Below are positions 63,212 to 64,000 of a stretch of DNA of 64,000 nt, one piece after another. A model generated the notes under the pieces. The model did no database searches, was not told where the DNA came from, and saw only the letters and a list, made by a program, of their open reading frames with translations. Origin of the DNA: Candidatus Lindowbacteria bacterium RIFCSPLOWO2_12_FULL_62_27 (GTDB lineage: Bacteria; Lindowbacteria; 2-12-FULL-62-27); the NCBI GenBank assembly GCA_001784175.1, contig MFPR01000026.1, positions 124,001 through 188,000 of the forward strand. Reading direction: 5' to 3'. Numbering within the stretch: position 1 is the first letter of the stretch; the number at the start of each line of letters is the position of its first letter. The position numbers and the translations under genes are program-made.

Positions 63212-64000
63212 TCGAACGAATCATCGTTCTTTCGGTGCGATTTCCCTTCCGCGTGATTTCCACTGTTCTGCTCCTGTGCGTCCTCACGGCGCTTGGTTTG
63301 AAGGATATGTCGTTCGACGCCCTGCCGGAGGTGACGGACCCGCAGGTGATCGTTGAAGTTGTCTGGGAGGCGCCGACGGAACGGCTGGATCGGGAGGCGG
63401 CCGGGCCGGTTTCCCGGGCGATCCAGTCGATCACCGGTGTACGGACGGTTCGAACGTCTTCCGAAATGGGATACGCGTTTGTCTACGCCGTGCTGTCGGA
63501 TGGCGCGGACCCCCGAGCCGTGCGCAGGGAGATCGAGCGGCGCCTGCCGGACATACGGGCCGGCATTCCGGCCGGCGCTCGGGTCCGGATCGGCCCGGAC
63601 GCGTCGAGCGTCGGATGGATTTATCAGTACGCGCTTGTCGACCGAAGTTTCCGTCGGGATCTCAAGCAACTCTACGAACTGCAGACACGCCGCATCGCTC
63701 CCATCCTCGCGGCCGCACCCGGAGTGGCGGAGATCGCGGCCGTCGGTGGGCTGAAACGGCAGATACAAATTCATGTCTACCCGCCGCTCCTTGCACATTA
63801 CCGTCTGTCGCTGTCGGCGGTGATTGATGGCATCCGCGCCGCGCTCGAAGATGCCGGTGGGCGGATGGTCGAAGTCTCAGGCCGTGACTTCCAGATCCGC
63901 GCGGTCACGCCTATGATGAGTCTCGATCAGCTCGAGATTGCGGTGATCGGGCGAAGTCCGGAGGGCAATCCGGTCCGGATTCAGGACATCGGTTTCATCC
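63208..64000 (+). CDS. cusA: CusA/CzcA-type RND metal efflux pump, 3' end outside window
   Basis: 264 codons visible from ATG 63208, which overlaps the cusB stop; the frame runs off the window. The start MIERIIVLSVRFPFRVI and first membrane helix are followed by the periplasmic porter region of heavy-metal RND pumps (DALPEVTDPQVIVEVVWEAP, TGVRTVRTSSEMGYAFVYA, PGVAEIAAVGGLKRQIQIHV). These trimers export Cu+/Ag+ or Zn2+/Co2+ with an adaptor such as the upstream gene. Metal specificity cannot be read from this part. Confidence 0.9.
   Translation, partial: MIERIIVLSVRFPFRVISTVLLLCVLTALGLKDMSFDALPEVTDPQVIVEVVWEAPTERLDREAAGPVSRAIQSITGVRTVRTSSEMGYAFVYAVLSDGADPRAVRREIERRLPDIRAGIPAGARVRIGPDASSVGWIYQYALVDRSFRRDLKQLYELQTRRIAPILAAAPGVAEIAAVGGLKRQIQIHVYPPLLAHYRLSLSAVIDGIRAALEDAGGRMVEVSGRDFQIRAVTPMMSLDQLEIAVIGRSPEGNPVRIQDIGFI

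Overview
The window comes from a high-GC, Gram-negative bacterium. It encodes a TonB-type energy transducer, lipoproteins, signal peptidase I followed by a SurA-type chaperone, an outer-membrane porin, a Cus/Czc-type metal efflux system and the flagellar cap protein FliD. The phylum cannot be settled from sequence alone. A class II-like EPSP synthase, a CMP kinase-PlsC fusion, zinc-type S4 and S14, no L30, a very long S5 and an F0-only ATP synthase cluster suggest a lineage away from the standard model organisms.

Layout. 1-3.9 kb: an envelope operon (TPR protein cut by the window edge, small secreted protein, TonB-like protein, lipoprotein). 3.9-6.3 kb: atpZ-atpI-atpB-atpE-atpF behind a candidate promoter. 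6.3-9.7 kb: lepB-surA-pdxA-rsmA, with a palindromic repeat between pdxA and rsmA. 9.7-20.8 kb: a tightly overlapping run scpA-scpB-pheA-hisC-aroA-cmk/plsC-S1 protein-TPR protein-NHL/VWA protein. 20.8-25.8 kb: pcm, tRNA-Pro(CGG), acylphosphatase, a sigma-70 factor, apt and an isolated fliD. 25.8-45.6 kb: an uninterrupted str-S10-spc-alpha ribosomal superoperon from rpsL to rplQ, including fusA, tuf, secY, adk, map, infA, rpmJ and rpoA.

45.66-59.36 kb: a 13,662-bp integrated mobile element of visibly lower GC, with every gene on the minus strand. A 44-bp perfect direct repeat bounds it. The repeat is the 5' half of tRNA-Leu(GAG), so integration gave the tRNA gene a new promoter from the element and left the original promoter at the far end. 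Reading leftward, the element carries a second tyrosine recombinase, small accessory genes, a GIY-YIG nuclease-like protein beside a highly structured non-coding stretch, two large secreted or fibre-like proteins and a terminator. A replication operon follows: promoter, attenuator-like leader, replication-initiation-like protein, T7-like primase-helicase, two DNA-binding proteins and the integrase at the att site. No capsid, terminase, tail or conjugation genes are recognisable, so it resembles a phage satellite or integrative plasmid, with an unusual secreted-protein cargo.

59.4-64 kb: a chromosomal envelope and metal-resistance cluster running rightward (porin, beta-propeller protein, CusB-like adaptor with a metal-binding domain, CusA-like pump cut by the window end), with a promoter and palindromic operator candidate in front.
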